A DNA stretch of 59,456 bases from a bacterium. GTDB lineage: Bacteria > Zixibacteria > MSB-5A5 > WJJR01. Shown here one piece after another: positions 7,924-16,557 of this stretch. Position numbers and translations under genes: made by a program. The first letter of the stretch is position 1. Each line of letters starts with the position of its first letter. The notes beneath the pieces are model-generated. The model was not told the DNA's origin. It did no database searches and saw only the letters and a program-made list of their open reading frames with translations. The stretch covers positions 1 through 59,456 of the forward strand of contig DATMBC010000071.1 in NCBI GenBank assembly GCA_035559435.1, written 5' to 3'.

Positions 7924-8162
7924 GATTATCCCCCGGTCCTGGATGCTTCTCGCTTGTTTTTTCTCTCGGGAACCTATGTTCCCTGCCTGCGCATGCCAAC
8001 CAGAATCAGCCACGTCCACGCCGGCTGGCCATCAATCTGACAACTCCCGGGACCGGCATCGGGAGTGTGCGGTCATTTACGAAGCCATAACTGAGTGGGA
8101 GGCAATGCCTTATTAATTCTTTCTTATTTTCGGCTTTACCTGCGGCGCTAATTGCGTTCCCG

Positions 8163-8245
8163 GCTGTTTTCGTCGGCGAAAATAGCGCCGGACAACTATT
8201 TTCGAATTATTTCTATTCCGATAATAATACTTGGGGGCTATTTTC
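8163..8245 (+). promoter_or_regulatory. Candidate operator of the Fic gene (repeated CTATTTTC boxes)
   Basis: An A/T-rich island upstream of the Fic start. A near-perfect palindrome GCTGTTTTCG-N4-CGAAAATAGC lies at 8163-8186, and CTATTTTC boxes at 8196-8203 and 8238-8245. The GAAAATAG at 8178-8185 and the CTATTTTC at 8196-8203 are inverted with a 10-base spacer. Repeated half-sites immediately before a gene whose product ends in a winged-helix domain suggest an autoregulatory operator. Inference only. Confidence 0.4.
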
Positions 8246-8283
8246 ACCCCCGGGCACCGAAATCCAAGAGGGGGGAGGGTGGC

Positions 8284-9438
8284 ATGACAACCAAAACAGC
8301 GGGACAGAGACCGGGACGGATGGTCAAGGCGGGGGAGGGGTACTACGCCTTCGTGCCCGATCCGCCGCCACAGGAGATCGGCTGGACGCCGGCGTTGGTG
8401 CGGGCCCTCTCCGATGCCGACCGTCTGGTGGGCCGTTTGGCCGGCGAGGGCGGTCGGCTGCCCAACCCGCATCTGCTCATCCGGCCCTTTATCGCGCGCG
8501 AGGCGGTGCATTCCAGCCGGATCGAGGGCACACAGGCGACCATCGGCGAGCTATTGGCCTCCGAGGCGGGCGCGGCCATCGAGCGCAGTCCCGATGACCT
8601 GCACGAGGTCGGCAACTACGTGGTCGCGCTCGAATACGGGATCAAGCGGCTGAAGACCCTGCCATTGTCACTGCGGCTGGTGCGCGAACTGCACAAGAAG
8701 CTGATGAGCGGGGTGCGTGGCAACCAGGCCACGCCGGGGGAATTCCGCCGCACGCAGAATTGGATCGGCCCGCCCGGCAGCCGGATCGCCAACGCCACCT
8801 ATGTCCCGCCGCCGCCGCCGGAGATGATGGAGGCGCTCGGCGAGTGGGAGAAATACATGCACCTCACCACCATGCCGCCGCTGGTGCAGATCGCGATCGG
8901 GCACTATCAGTTCGAGGCGATCCATCCGTTCCTCGACGGCAACGGCCGTGTCGGACGGCTGCTGATCACGCTCTTTCTGGTCGAACGCAAGATCCTGCCG
9001 TCACCGCTTCTGTACCTGTCGGCCTTCTTCGAGGCGACACGGCGCGAATACTACGATCGTCTGCGTGGCGTGACCGAGGCGGGCCGCTGGGGCGACTGGG
9101 TCGAGTATTTCCTCAACGGCGTGGCGCGGCAATCGGAGGATGCGCTCAGCCGCGCCGAGCGGATCAACACGCTGTTGGGCGAGTGGCGCAACCGGATCGC
9201 CGGCGCGCCCAGCAAGACGCCGGCGCAACTGCTCGCGCTGTTGGCGGAAAATCCCTTCTGCACGATCAAGGGTGCCGCCGAGCGGCTGGGCGTCGCCTTC
9301 ACCACCGCCCAACGGGCGGTCGAGCGGCTGGAGAAGGAGAAGATTCTCACCCAGACATCGGAATCAAAGCGCGACCGTGTCTACTGCGCGAGGGAGATTC
9401 TCGCCATCCTCGAGGAGCCGCCGCACCTGGGCGGTTGA
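8284..9438 (+). CDS. Fic-domain protein adenylyltransferase with N-terminal autoinhibitory motif and C-terminal winged helix
   Basis: 384-residue enzyme of the SoFic-like group that transfers AMP (or another nucleotide moiety) to a protein hydroxyl. The full Fic motif HPFLDGNGRVGR is at residues 214-225, with the catalytic His214 present. The inhibitory-helix motif 'SSRIEG' at 77-82 fits the class II [ST]xxxE[GN] pattern, with Glu81 expected to block ATP binding. 'YVPPPPPEMM' at 173-182 is the target-dock flap typical of the family. Residues about 320-375 form a winged helix-turn-helix ('TIKGAAERLGVAFTTAQRAV') that could bind DNA. ATG 8284 follows a GGGGGGAGGG ribosome site. An upstream in-frame start at 8152 would read through the operator-like region and is rejected. 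No toxin-antitoxin partner is adjacent; self-inhibition makes one unnecessary. Confidence 0.93.
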   Translation: MTTKTAGQRPGRMVKAGEGYYAFVPDPPPQEIGWTPALVRALSDADRLVGRLAGEGGRLPNPHLLIRPFIAREAVHSSRIEGTQATIGELLASEAGAAIERSPDDLHEVGNYVVALEYGIKRLKTLPLSLRLVRELHKKLMSGVRGNQATPGEFRRTQNWIGPPGSRIANATYVPPPPPEMMEALGEWEKYMHLTTMPPLVQIAIGHYQFEAIHPFLDGNGRVGRLLITLFLVERKILPSPLLYLSAFFEATRREYYDRLRGVTEAGRWGDWVEYFLNGVARQSEDALSRAERINTLLGEWRNRIAGAPSKTPAQLLALLAENPFCTIKGAAERLGVAFTTAQRAVERLEKEKILTQTSESKRDRVYCAREILAILEEPPHLGG

Positions 9439-9536
9439 ACGAATCGTGTCTTCCGCCACCGCCAAGCCGCTTGTGTCGGCTTGCGAACTCCCGTACGTTG
9501 TCCACGGGGCAGCCACCCGCCACCGAAGGGAGACAG

Positions 9537-9971
9537 ATGCCGCAGGCAAAACAGGGCGATACGGTTACGGTGCACTACACCGGCAAGCTGGATGATGGCA
9601 CCATTTTCGACAGTTCCGCCGGCGGCGACCCGCTCGAGGTCACCCTCGGCGCCGGCTTGGTGATTCCCGGATTCGAAAAAGTACTCTTCGGCATGAACGC
9701 CGGCGAGACACGCACCACGCGCATTCCCTGCGAAGAGGCCTATGGCCCGCGCCGTGAAGAGTTGGTGGTGCAGGTGGGACGACACCAGTTGCCCGAAGGC
9801 ATGGAGCCGCAGGTCGGCGAACGGCTGCGATCGGAGCATCCCGACGGCGCCAGTTTCACCGTGGTGGTGACCGCGGTCACGGACGACGCGATCATCGTCG
9901 ACGCCAATCACCCGCTGGCCGGGCAGGCATTGACGTTCGAGATCACGCTGGTCGAGATCCTGGCGGCGTAG
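9537..9971 (+). CDS. FKBP-type peptidyl-prolyl isomerase, SlyD-like
   Basis: 144-residue PPIase and chaperone. The FKBP strand-turn 'VTVHYTGKLDDGTIFDSS' is at the start, 'IPGFEKVLFGMNAGE' in the middle, then an inserted 'IF' chaperone domain (about residues 65-125). The protein ends with 'VDANHPLAGQALTFEITLVE', the signature of SlyD/SlpA-type FKBPs. It lacks the His-rich metal-binding tail of E. coli SlyD. The ATG at 9537 has an AGGGAG site. The frame is open far upstream, but that part is a shadow of the Fic gene. It converges with the DUF5916 gene with only one base between the stop codons. Confidence 0.95.
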   Translation: MPQAKQGDTVTVHYTGKLDDGTIFDSSAGGDPLEVTLGAGLVIPGFEKVLFGMNAGETRTTRIPCEEAYGPRREELVVQVGRHQLPEGMEPQVGERLRSEHPDGASFTVVVTAVTDDAIIVDANHPLAGQALTFEITLVEILAA

Positions 9972-9972
9972 T

Positions 9973-12642
9973 CTACGACACCGGCATCCAATAACTGATC
10001 TTGACGGCGAAGTAGTGGGAGCCCTCGGCCGAGAGCGCCTGCTCCAGCGATTTGAGCCGTACCCGCCGTCCCGGTTCCTCGAACCCGAAACGGTCCTGCT
10101 GCCAGACCAGGTAGAGGGTGCTGCCGGGGCGGAATTCCCAGCGCAACACTGCGTTGCTGCGGAACGATCGCACGCCGAAGTCGTCGGCGCGGAAGTCGAA
10201 GGTGTTTGCGCCGTCGGTGACCACGTAGCGGCCGTCCTCCACTTCGGTCAGGGTCCGTCCCGCGACACCATACTCGCGCAGATCGGTGCGGGCCGGCGCC
10301 GGCAGTTCGCCGAAGCCGCGATACTCGCCGCTGGCGGCAAACGGCTCCGCGTAGCATTCCAGACTCAGATCGGGCGTGAAGTAGCAGTTGAGCCGCAGCT
10401 GCGCCGAAATCTGCGAACGGTAGATATTCCCGAACACGTAGCGGTTGCCGTAGGTCGCCGGATTGCCGGCGTCGTCGGCATCGGGACGCAGGGTCGCCAC
10501 ATACTGACGGGCGTTGACTTCGCGCGAATAGCGCGGCTCAATCGAATACGAGACGCGGCTGCCGATGCGACCGCCCACTTCGAATCCGGCGCTCTGTTCC
10601 CAACTGCCGATGTCGTTGCTGAAGTAGAAGACGAACGCCGACAGCGTCGTGCGGCTGGTGAAGTTGTTGCTTGCCGAGATCTCGGTGAAGATGCCTTGCG
10701 GCGTTCCCGCCAATGGCCCGCCGCGGGTCAGATCGTCGGACTTGCCCGGCCAGTCGTAGCCGACGAAGTATTGCGTCCGCCAGAAGTTGCGGAAGGTCGC
10801 TTCGATGTCCAGTTCGGCGAAGGACAGCATGTGCGAGGGATCGTGCGCGGGCTTCTTCACCGCGGCGAAATTCCAGAAGGAGTTCTGCGAAAGGGTGATC
10901 TCGTAGCTGCGGAAGAGCGGCCCGGGCCGCTGCTCGCGGTAGATGAGATGGCTCCACGCGTCGATGTCGTCGACTTTGCTGACGATGCCGGCGTCGTTGA
11001 GCTCGAACTCCGGCGATTCCACCGAGAAGCCGCCGCCCCAGAGCCAGTGGCGCCCTGAGCGTTTGCCGCCGCGCAGCCCGAAGGCGTACCCCGACAGCGC
11101 GGTCGCGCCCGAGTCGATGCGGACATACCCGGCGTCGGGACGCTGGAAGTAGCGGGCGCTGGATTGCTGCGTGCGCAGGATCGCGCCCTCGCTGCCTTCG
11201 ACACGGCTGAAGCCGGCGAAACCGACGATGTCGTAGGCGCCGCCCTTGAAACGCAGATTCCAGTCGGCGCTCCCTGTAACGGCGCGCCGGCGCAGGAGCG
11301 AAGCCAACGGATCCGCGGCGTCGAGGTCGCGCTCGACCCCGGTCAGAATGATCCCGGCGGTCGACTGGCTGGCGCCGAATTCCTGCTGCAGACGCAACAC
11401 CCCGTAACCGGTGGCGGGCTCGACTTCGATCTCGGCTTCCTGGTCGGTCGACTTGTCATAGGTCCTGGCGTGTTCACGCGCGGTCAGGGCGCTCAGCGCG
11501 CCAATCGACAGGCCGCCGGCGGTGCGCCCGGTGACCTTGGCGGCGCCGAGGATCGTGGCGCTGCCGGGAAAGTCGACATAATCGCCCTCGGCAGGCCCGC
11601 GCGGACGGGCGCCGATGCGGCGGGAGTAGAAGTAGTCTTCACCCTCGACCGAAAAGAGCTGACTGCCTTCAATGAAGAACGGCCGCTTTTCGGAAAAAAC
11701 GGTCTCGTAGGCAGAGAGATTGACCACGGCCGGATCGGCTTCGACCTGTCCGAAATCGGGATTGATGGTCGCGTCCAGGGTCAGGTTCGGCCCCAGACCC
11801 ATCTTCAAATCGGCGCCGACACGCCCATTGAAGTCGCTGCCGTCACCAAACGGGTTGTCTGGGTCGCTCTCCGATTCCAGATGCAGATCGGCGGCCGAAT
11901 AGGGGAGAAGCTCAAGGCGGCGCGAGGGCTGGATGCCACGGATACCGCGCAAATCGCCAAACCACGACGACCACCCCGTCTCGCTTTTCGGCACCGGCAC
12001 CCAGAAGATGTCCTCGTTGCGGGCCGGGATCCAGCGGTTCATGTTCACGCCCCACACCTGCACCTCCTGATCGATGAAGCGCAGTTGCGAGAACGGAATG
12101 CGCATCTCGCAGGTCCAACCCAGCGAGTCGATGGCGGTGCGCGCGTCCCAGACCGGATTGAAGGAGAAATCCTTGTCGTATTCGTGGTCGTAGGAGTGGT
12201 AACGGTCGGTGCGCACCCCCGCGACCGAGACGCCGAAATCGTAGCAGGTCCGGCGGTCGCGATAGGAGTCGATCGAGACGATCAGCTGCTCGGAGTTGCC
12301 GGGATTGTCGCGCCGGTTCAACTCGATGCGCAACGACTCCGGGTGGGCGCAGTGCATGCGCGCCCCGACATAGAGGGCGTCGTCGTCGTAGACAAACCCG
12401 ACCTCGGTGCGATCGCTTGGGGTTGAGCCCTCGTTGGGCTCCTTCTGCACGAAGTCGTCGGCCATCGGGATCTGGCGCCAGAACGCCTCATCGAGACGAC
12501 CGTCGATGCGGACATCGCCTGAGGCAACGCGGGTGGCGGTGAGCGTCTTGCGTTCCTTCGGCGCGCCGTTTTGCGCGGCGGCAACGGTGGCCATGAGGAT
12601 GAGGGCCCCGGCCAGCGGGACCGCCCAGCGCGGCGCTGTCAT
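9973..12642 (-). CDS. DUF5916 outer-membrane protein with CBM9-like N-terminal domain (copy 1)
   Basis: 889-residue exported protein. It has a signal peptide ('WAVPLAGALILMATVAAAQ') and a carbohydrate-binding family 9-like domain at about 35-230 ('RIDGRLDEAFWRQIPMADDF', 'VGFVYDDDALYVGARMHCAH', 'WTCEMRIPFSQLRF'). A long DUF5916 region follows ('TLDATINPDFGQVEADPAVV', 'EKRPFFIEGSQLF', 'YSRRIG'), then a C-terminal half of strand-rich sequence consistent with a large beta-barrel. It is a paralogue of the upstream gene (12736-15198) and shares the core motifs almost word for word. ATG 12642 is preferred to 12666 because it places the signal peptide correctly after GGAG. Role unknown; the order with an ECF sigma/anti-sigma pair suggests regulated uptake or surface interaction. 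Confidence 0.9.
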   Translation of the reverse strand: MTAPRWAVPLAGALILMATVAAAQNGAPKERKTLTATRVASGDVRIDGRLDEAFWRQIPMADDFVQKEPNEGSTPSDRTEVGFVYDDDALYVGARMHCAHPESLRIELNRRDNPGNSEQLIVSIDSYRDRRTCYDFGVSVAGVRTDRYHSYDHEYDKDFSFNPVWDARTAIDSLGWTCEMRIPFSQLRFIDQEVQVWGVNMNRWIPARNEDIFWVPVPKSETGWSSWFGDLRGIRGIQPSRRLELLPYSAADLHLESESDPDNPFGDGSDFNGRVGADLKMGLGPNLTLDATINPDFGQVEADPAVVNLSAYETVFSEKRPFFIEGSQLFSVEGEDYFYSRRIGARPRGPAEGDYVDFPGSATILGAAKVTGRTAGGLSIGALSALTAREHARTYDKSTDQEAEIEVEPATGYGVLRLQQEFGASQSTAGIILTGVERDLDAADPLASLLRRRAVTGSADWNLRFKGGAYDIVGFAGFSRVEGSEGAILRTQQSSARYFQRPDAGYVRIDSGATALSGYAFGLRGGKRSGRHWLWGGGFSVESPEFELNDAGIVSKVDDIDAWSHLIYREQRPGPLFRSYEITLSQNSFWNFAAVKKPAHDPSHMLSFAELDIEATFRNFWRTQYFVGYDWPGKSDDLTRGGPLAGTPQGIFTEISASNNFTSRTTLSAFVFYFSNDIGSWEQSAGFEVGGRIGSRVSYSIEPRYSREVNARQYVATLRPDADDAGNPATYGNRYVFGNIYRSQISAQLRLNCYFTPDLSLECYAEPFAASGEYRGFGELPAPARTDLREYGVAGRTLTEVEDGRYVVTDGANTFDFRADDFGVRSFRSNAVLRWEFRPGSTLYLVWQQDRFGFEEPGRRVRLKSLEQALSAEGSHYFAVKISYWMPVS

Positions 12643-12674
12643 GCGTGATGATCTCCGGGCATACAAATGCCGTG

Positions 12675-12705
12675 TCCCGCAGGTCCCCTCCCGGAACCTG
12701 CGGGA
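12675..12705 (-). other. Hairpin between the two DUF5916 genes
   Basis: Ten-base-pair stem TCCCGCAGGT / ACCTGCGGGA around a 10-base loop. No T-run follows on the minus strand, so this is more likely an mRNA processing or stability element between two cotranscribed genes than a terminator. Confidence 0.4.
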
Positions 12706-12735
12706 TCACGGTGCTCCGAAGCTACGGTCCAATCG

Positions 12736-15198
12736 TTACAGATTCCACCAATAGTTCATCTTGATCATGAAGACGTTGCGCGAACCCAGGTCGAAGAGCT
12801 GATCCATGCCGCGGCGGAAGGAAAACTGCGGCAGTTCGCGGAAATCGTCGCGCGCCTGCGACCAGACCAGAAAGATGGTCGACCCGGGGCGGTACTCCCA
12901 GCGCACCACCACGTTGGCGTTGAAACTCAGAAGCGAGAAGTCCGGATCGCCCGGCGTGCCGTCCAGCGACTGATCCGGCGCGGGCGTGAATGCAAACCCG
13001 CCGTCCCAGTACTTGTAATTGTCGTGCGTGATGTGGGCGATGAACGGCTGGGCGTACAGCTGCACCGACAGCGCGGTGGTGAAGGTGGCGATCCCGCGTA
13101 CGGTCAGGGAAAACTGCTCGGCGTCCTGCTCGGCGAACAGGTATCCGCCGGGGGTGTTCTGGCCGGGCTCGACGGTGGTGATGTAGCGTGACGAATTCCA
13201 ACTGAGAGCGTAGCTGGGGCCGAAGGTGACCTCCAAGTTGGTCGAGGGGCGCACGGTCATGAACAGATCGTAGCTGTTTTGCGCGCCGTCGCGGTCATCC
13301 CCCCAGGAGTAGTTGATGTTGCCGCTGACCGGCTTGCGGTAATCGGTCTCGGCCCAGACCCAGGAGTAGGTGGCGGCCGGCTGCGGCACCATCACCCTTC
13401 TGCCGATTTCGTAGTCGTCGACCCGGCGGGCCGAGCGCTCATGGCCGCCGCCCAGGTACCAGAGGTTCTTGAATTGCATCTGGCCATTCCAGTTGAAGCC
13501 CAGCCCGAGACGGTCACCGGCGTTGTTCCAGTTGTACCAGGAGTTGAAGTTGTTCCAGGTGCGGCTGATCGGCCCCCAACCCTTCTCGGTGCGGTACTGC
13601 AGCCACGACCACCCGCCGACGTAGTCGGCCCGGCGGATGAAACCGAGATCGTTGTAATCGAAGGCGCGGTCGTTGTATTCGAACCCGGTCTCGGCGATGA
13701 CGTGCCGTCCCGACAGCTTCTCCGCCAGCAGCCAGACACCCCAGCCCGGCGCGCGCAGCGCCGGGTCGGTCGCCCCCGCCTGCCCGCGGAACCCGTAACT
13801 GTTCTTTTTGGTCCGCAGCGTCCAGTCCACCGCGCCGGCGTAGGACGGGTTGCGCGTGTCTTTGTAGAGGGACGTCACGGTCAGGCCGACCGACGAGTTG
13901 CCGAGGATGTCTTGCTTGACGCGGGCGATGTTGGCCATGCCGCGCTCGGCGACCCGCTCGCGCAGGACCACGGTGTCGCCCTGGCCATCGGCGCCGTAGT
14001 ACTCGGCGTGCTCATCGGTGGTGATGGCGTTGACCATCGAATACGAGAGCCCGCCGCCGGTCTTGCCGGAGAGTTTGCCGGCGTAGAGAATCGTGGCGGC
14101 CTCCGGACGGCTGATGATCATGTCGTCGGAGGCGGCGCCGGAGGGATAGCGCGGCGCCGCGCCGATGCGCCGGGAGTAGAAGAGATTGAACGGCGTGTCG
14201 AACAGCTGCAGACCCTCGAGGAAGAAGGGGCGTTTCTCCTGATAGAATGTCTCGAAGCGCCCGAGATTGAGCACGGTGCCGTCGGCCTCGACCTGCCCGA
14301 AGTCGGGGTTGATCGTGGCATCCAGCACGGTGTTGGGGGAGAGGGCCCATTTGAAGTCGGCGCCGGCATTCTGCAGCATCTCGCGCCCGTCGGGATTGCC
14401 CGGCTTCTTCGGCTCGGTCTGCACCTTGCTGGTCGTATAGGGCAGAAGCTCCAGGTGCCGCGGCGGGTCGATCTGCCGGATGCCTTTCAGCAGGCCGTAA
14501 CGCGAGACCCCGGTCGCCTCCGAACGGGGGACAAACTGCCAGCGCGTGGTCTCATCGTTGCGCGAGATGTAGCGGATAAAGTCGATGCCCCACTCCTGCT
14601 CCGGCTGAGGCGGAAAGCGCAGGCAGTGGTAGGGGATCTTCATCTCCACCGTCCAGCCATAGGGAATCTCGCGCACTTTCGACTCCCAGACCGCGTCCCA
14701 GGAGTCATCGCTCCAGTTGTTGTTGTAGATGTAAAGATCGCGCTGCACGCCGGAGGCGTTCACGTTGAACGCGTAGGCGGTCTGACGGTCATGGTAGGAG
14801 TCGATCGCCACCTGGACAAAGTCGGCCTCGGTGGAGCGATCGCGGCGGGTGAGGCGACGGCGGATCTCGTGCGGTTTGGAATCGTAACAGACGATGCCCA
14901 CATAGAGCGCTTCGTCGTCGTAGGCGAGACGCACCAGCGTCGACTCGCTGGCCAGCTGGCCTTCCTTGGGCCAGGTCTGCTTGAAGCCGCTGGCCGCGGG
15001 GGCTTCCGCCCAGAACTTTTCATCGAGGAGACCGTCGAGTTTGAACTCGCCGGTGCGGCGCACCGCCATCACTTCGCGCAGCGGATCGGCCTTGATCACG
15101 CTGTCGGCGGCGGGTGGCTCGGCCGCCGCGCCCAGCGAGGCGCCAGGAAGGGCCATCGCCAGAATCAGAATCATCGCCTTGTGTCGCCGCATGGACAT
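12736..15198 (-). CDS. DUF5916 outer-membrane protein with CBM9-like N-terminal domain (copy 2)
   Basis: 820-residue paralogue of the 9973-12642 product. It has a signal peptide ('AMILILAMALPGASLGAAAE') and a CBM9-like sandwich at about 50-240 ('FKLDGLLDEKFWAEAPAASG', 'VRLAYDDEALYVGIVCYDSK', 'WTVEMKIPYHCLRFP'). The DUF5916 region has 'VLDATINPDFGQVEADGTVL', 'EKRPFFLEGLQLFDTPFNLF' and 'YSRRIG', then many aromatic beta strands. It ends 'IKMNYWWNL', compared with 'VKISYWMPVS' in copy 1. Two starts are possible: 15198 with AAGGG 6 bases upstream, or 15192 with GAGG 7 bases upstream. It lies about 330 bases downstream of the sigma/FecR pair and 93 bases upstream of copy 1, all on the minus strand. 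Confidence 0.9.
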   Translation of the reverse strand: MSMRRHKAMILILAMALPGASLGAAAEPPAADSVIKADPLREVMAVRRTGEFKLDGLLDEKFWAEAPAASGFKQTWPKEGQLASESTLVRLAYDDEALYVGIVCYDSKPHEIRRRLTRRDRSTEADFVQVAIDSYHDRQTAYAFNVNASGVQRDLYIYNNNWSDDSWDAVWESKVREIPYGWTVEMKIPYHCLRFPPQPEQEWGIDFIRYISRNDETTRWQFVPRSEATGVSRYGLLKGIRQIDPPRHLELLPYTTSKVQTEPKKPGNPDGREMLQNAGADFKWALSPNTVLDATINPDFGQVEADGTVLNLGRFETFYQEKRPFFLEGLQLFDTPFNLFYSRRIGAAPRYPSGAASDDMIISRPEAATILYAGKLSGKTGGGLSYSMVNAITTDEHAEYYGADGQGDTVVLRERVAERGMANIARVKQDILGNSSVGLTVTSLYKDTRNPSYAGAVDWTLRTKKNSYGFRGQAGATDPALRAPGWGVWLLAEKLSGRHVIAETGFEYNDRAFDYNDLGFIRRADYVGGWSWLQYRTEKGWGPISRTWNNFNSWYNWNNAGDRLGLGFNWNGQMQFKNLWYLGGGHERSARRVDDYEIGRRVMVPQPAATYSWVWAETDYRKPVSGNINYSWGDDRDGAQNSYDLFMTVRPSTNLEVTFGPSYALSWNSSRYITTVEPGQNTPGGYLFAEQDAEQFSLTVRGIATFTTALSVQLYAQPFIAHITHDNYKYWDGGFAFTPAPDQSLDGTPGDPDFSLLSFNANVVVRWEYRPGSTIFLVWSQARDDFRELPQFSFRRGMDQLFDLGSRNVFMIKMNYWWNL

Positions 15199-15525
15199 AC
15201 CTCACCCTTCCCGGTGGCACGCGCCCCTGATCCGAAGTGGTTGACGCACGATGGCGTCCGGTGGGACTCAGGTCCGGCGTGCTCCGCTTCCAGACCGCCG
15301 GTCATCTTCTGTTATTCAGCAAAGTTCAATCGCTGACGTTGTCGCGCGTCCCTCCCATGGTCGCGATCGTTCTCACCCGATTGGACGAGTGACGTGCGGT
15401 TCGGTTAGTCGCGGCCATCTGGTGGAGGCGAAAATCTCCCCTGCGATTCCGCACCCCGCGGCGAGAGGACGCCGCGTTGACACTCAGAGTACGGCCGCCT
15501 CCGGCGAAAGTTTCGCGCGGGAAGA
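15199..15525. other. Intergenic region upstream of the DUF5916 pair
   Basis: About 330 bases between the FecR-like gene and the first DUF5916 gene. It should contain a promoter read leftward if the sigma factor controls the DUF5916 genes. I see no family repeat, terminator or confident promoter in it. Confidence 0.4.
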
Positions 15526-16557
15526 TCAGGTGCGCGCGGCCGGCCCGACCGGCGGTCGGGCGTCGACGGAAGACACGGTGCAGGAGGCCAGGCAGGGAAT
15601 GAACTCAGAGCGGGCAAACTGCGAACCCCAGACATCCAGCATGCTCTGATCCAGCGCCAGGACACCCTCGCGGGTCACACCCGGCGGCGGCGGCAACAGT
15701 TGCGCCATGCGGTCGTAGACCAGCCCGCGGTTGGCTTTCGCCACCCGCGGCAGCAGTTGCCAGAGCGTGAAGACCTCGCACATGTTCGATTCGCGCAACA
15801 CGGTCTCGAGATCGGCGACATGTCCGCCCTCAAAATCGAACCGGGCGAGCGCGGCGCGGAACGCGTCCGAAGCGCCGCCGAAATAGGGTGTGCCCGGCGC
15901 CTCGCCGGGACGGGTCTCACAGACCGCGCCCGACGGCACGCGCATCTCGCGGCCGGCGTGACGCACCGCCACCCAGCCGGAGTTGACACACAGATGGCTG
16001 CGTCCGGAGGCGTCGACCGTCAACGTGTACGCGGATCCCAGATCAATGATCGTGGCCGATGGCGTCTCGATGGCAAACACGCGCGGCGTGGTCAGGCCGA
16101 CCGCATGAATCGTGCCATGGGTCAACGACAATCGCTGGTCGGACGGGCGGGTGCGGACCAGACGGAGGCGCGAATTCGGCGCCATCTGCACACAGCCGTG
16201 CTGGTTGACCTCGATCAACGCCGCCGAGGTGTCGTCGGTGACGATCGCGTGACCTTCGCCGGTGGTCACGACACCGTGGACGGCGGTCTCATCCAGGCGC
16301 GGCGCGCCGGCCAGCGGGGCGACATGCCAGGCGATCACCGGCTCGCCGGGACGTTCGGCGCCGCCAAACACCGCGATCAGCCAGCAGGCCGCCGCCGCCA
16401 GAGGCATCATCGTCAGGATCTCGATCAGTCCCTCGTGACGGCGCGGCGGGGGAGAGGCGGGGGCCTGACGGTAGCGACCCAGCAGCGTCTCCAGACGCCG
16501 CACTTCCGGGTCTTCCGAACCTGAGCCGTCCCACAGGTAATCATCGTTGGGCGTCAT
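15526..16557 (-). CDS. FecR-like anti-sigma factor
   Basis: 343-residue single-pass inner-membrane protein. A cytoplasmic N-terminus of about 45 residues could hold the sigma factor. One TM segment follows ('ILTMMPLAAAACWLIAVFGG', about 46-66), then a periplasmic FecR domain at about 85-220 ('VVTTGEGHAIVTD', 'CVQMAPNSRLRLVR', 'LSLTHGTIHAV', 'ATIIDLGSAYTLTVDASGRS'). The C-terminal 120 residues are of unknown type. The start at 16557 overlaps the sigma-factor stop as ATGA (16554-16557), which indicates translational coupling; the start three codons earlier is less likely. Classical FecR relays a signal from an outer-membrane transducer. Here the nearest outer-membrane proteins are the two DUF5916 proteins downstream. 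Confidence 0.85.
   Translation of the reverse strand: MTPNDDYLWDGSGSEDPEVRRLETLLGRYRQAPASPPPRRHEGLIEILTMMPLAAAACWLIAVFGGAERPGEPVIAWHVAPLAGAPRLDETAVHGVVTTGEGHAIVTDDTSAALIEVNQHGCVQMAPNSRLRLVRTRPSDQRLSLTHGTIHAVGLTTPRVFAIETPSATIIDLGSAYTLTVDASGRSHLCVNSGWVAVRHAGREMRVPSGAVCETRPGEAPGTPYFGGASDAFRAALARFDFEGGHVADLETVLRESNMCEVFTLWQLLPRVAKANRGLVYDRMAQLLPPPPGVTREGVLALDQSMLDVWGSQFARSEFIPCLASCTVSSVDARPPVGPAART

Noticed and set aside
8152-8283. N-terminal extension of the Fic protein
   Set aside because: It would translate the operator-like A/T-rich region; the ATG at 8284 has a strong ribosome site and family-typical start.
13279-15336. 685-codon open frame antisense to the DUF5916 gene
   Set aside because: It is a mirror of the GC-rich codon pattern of the true gene on the other strand. 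It has no domain and overlaps a signal-peptide-bearing, family-matched gene.
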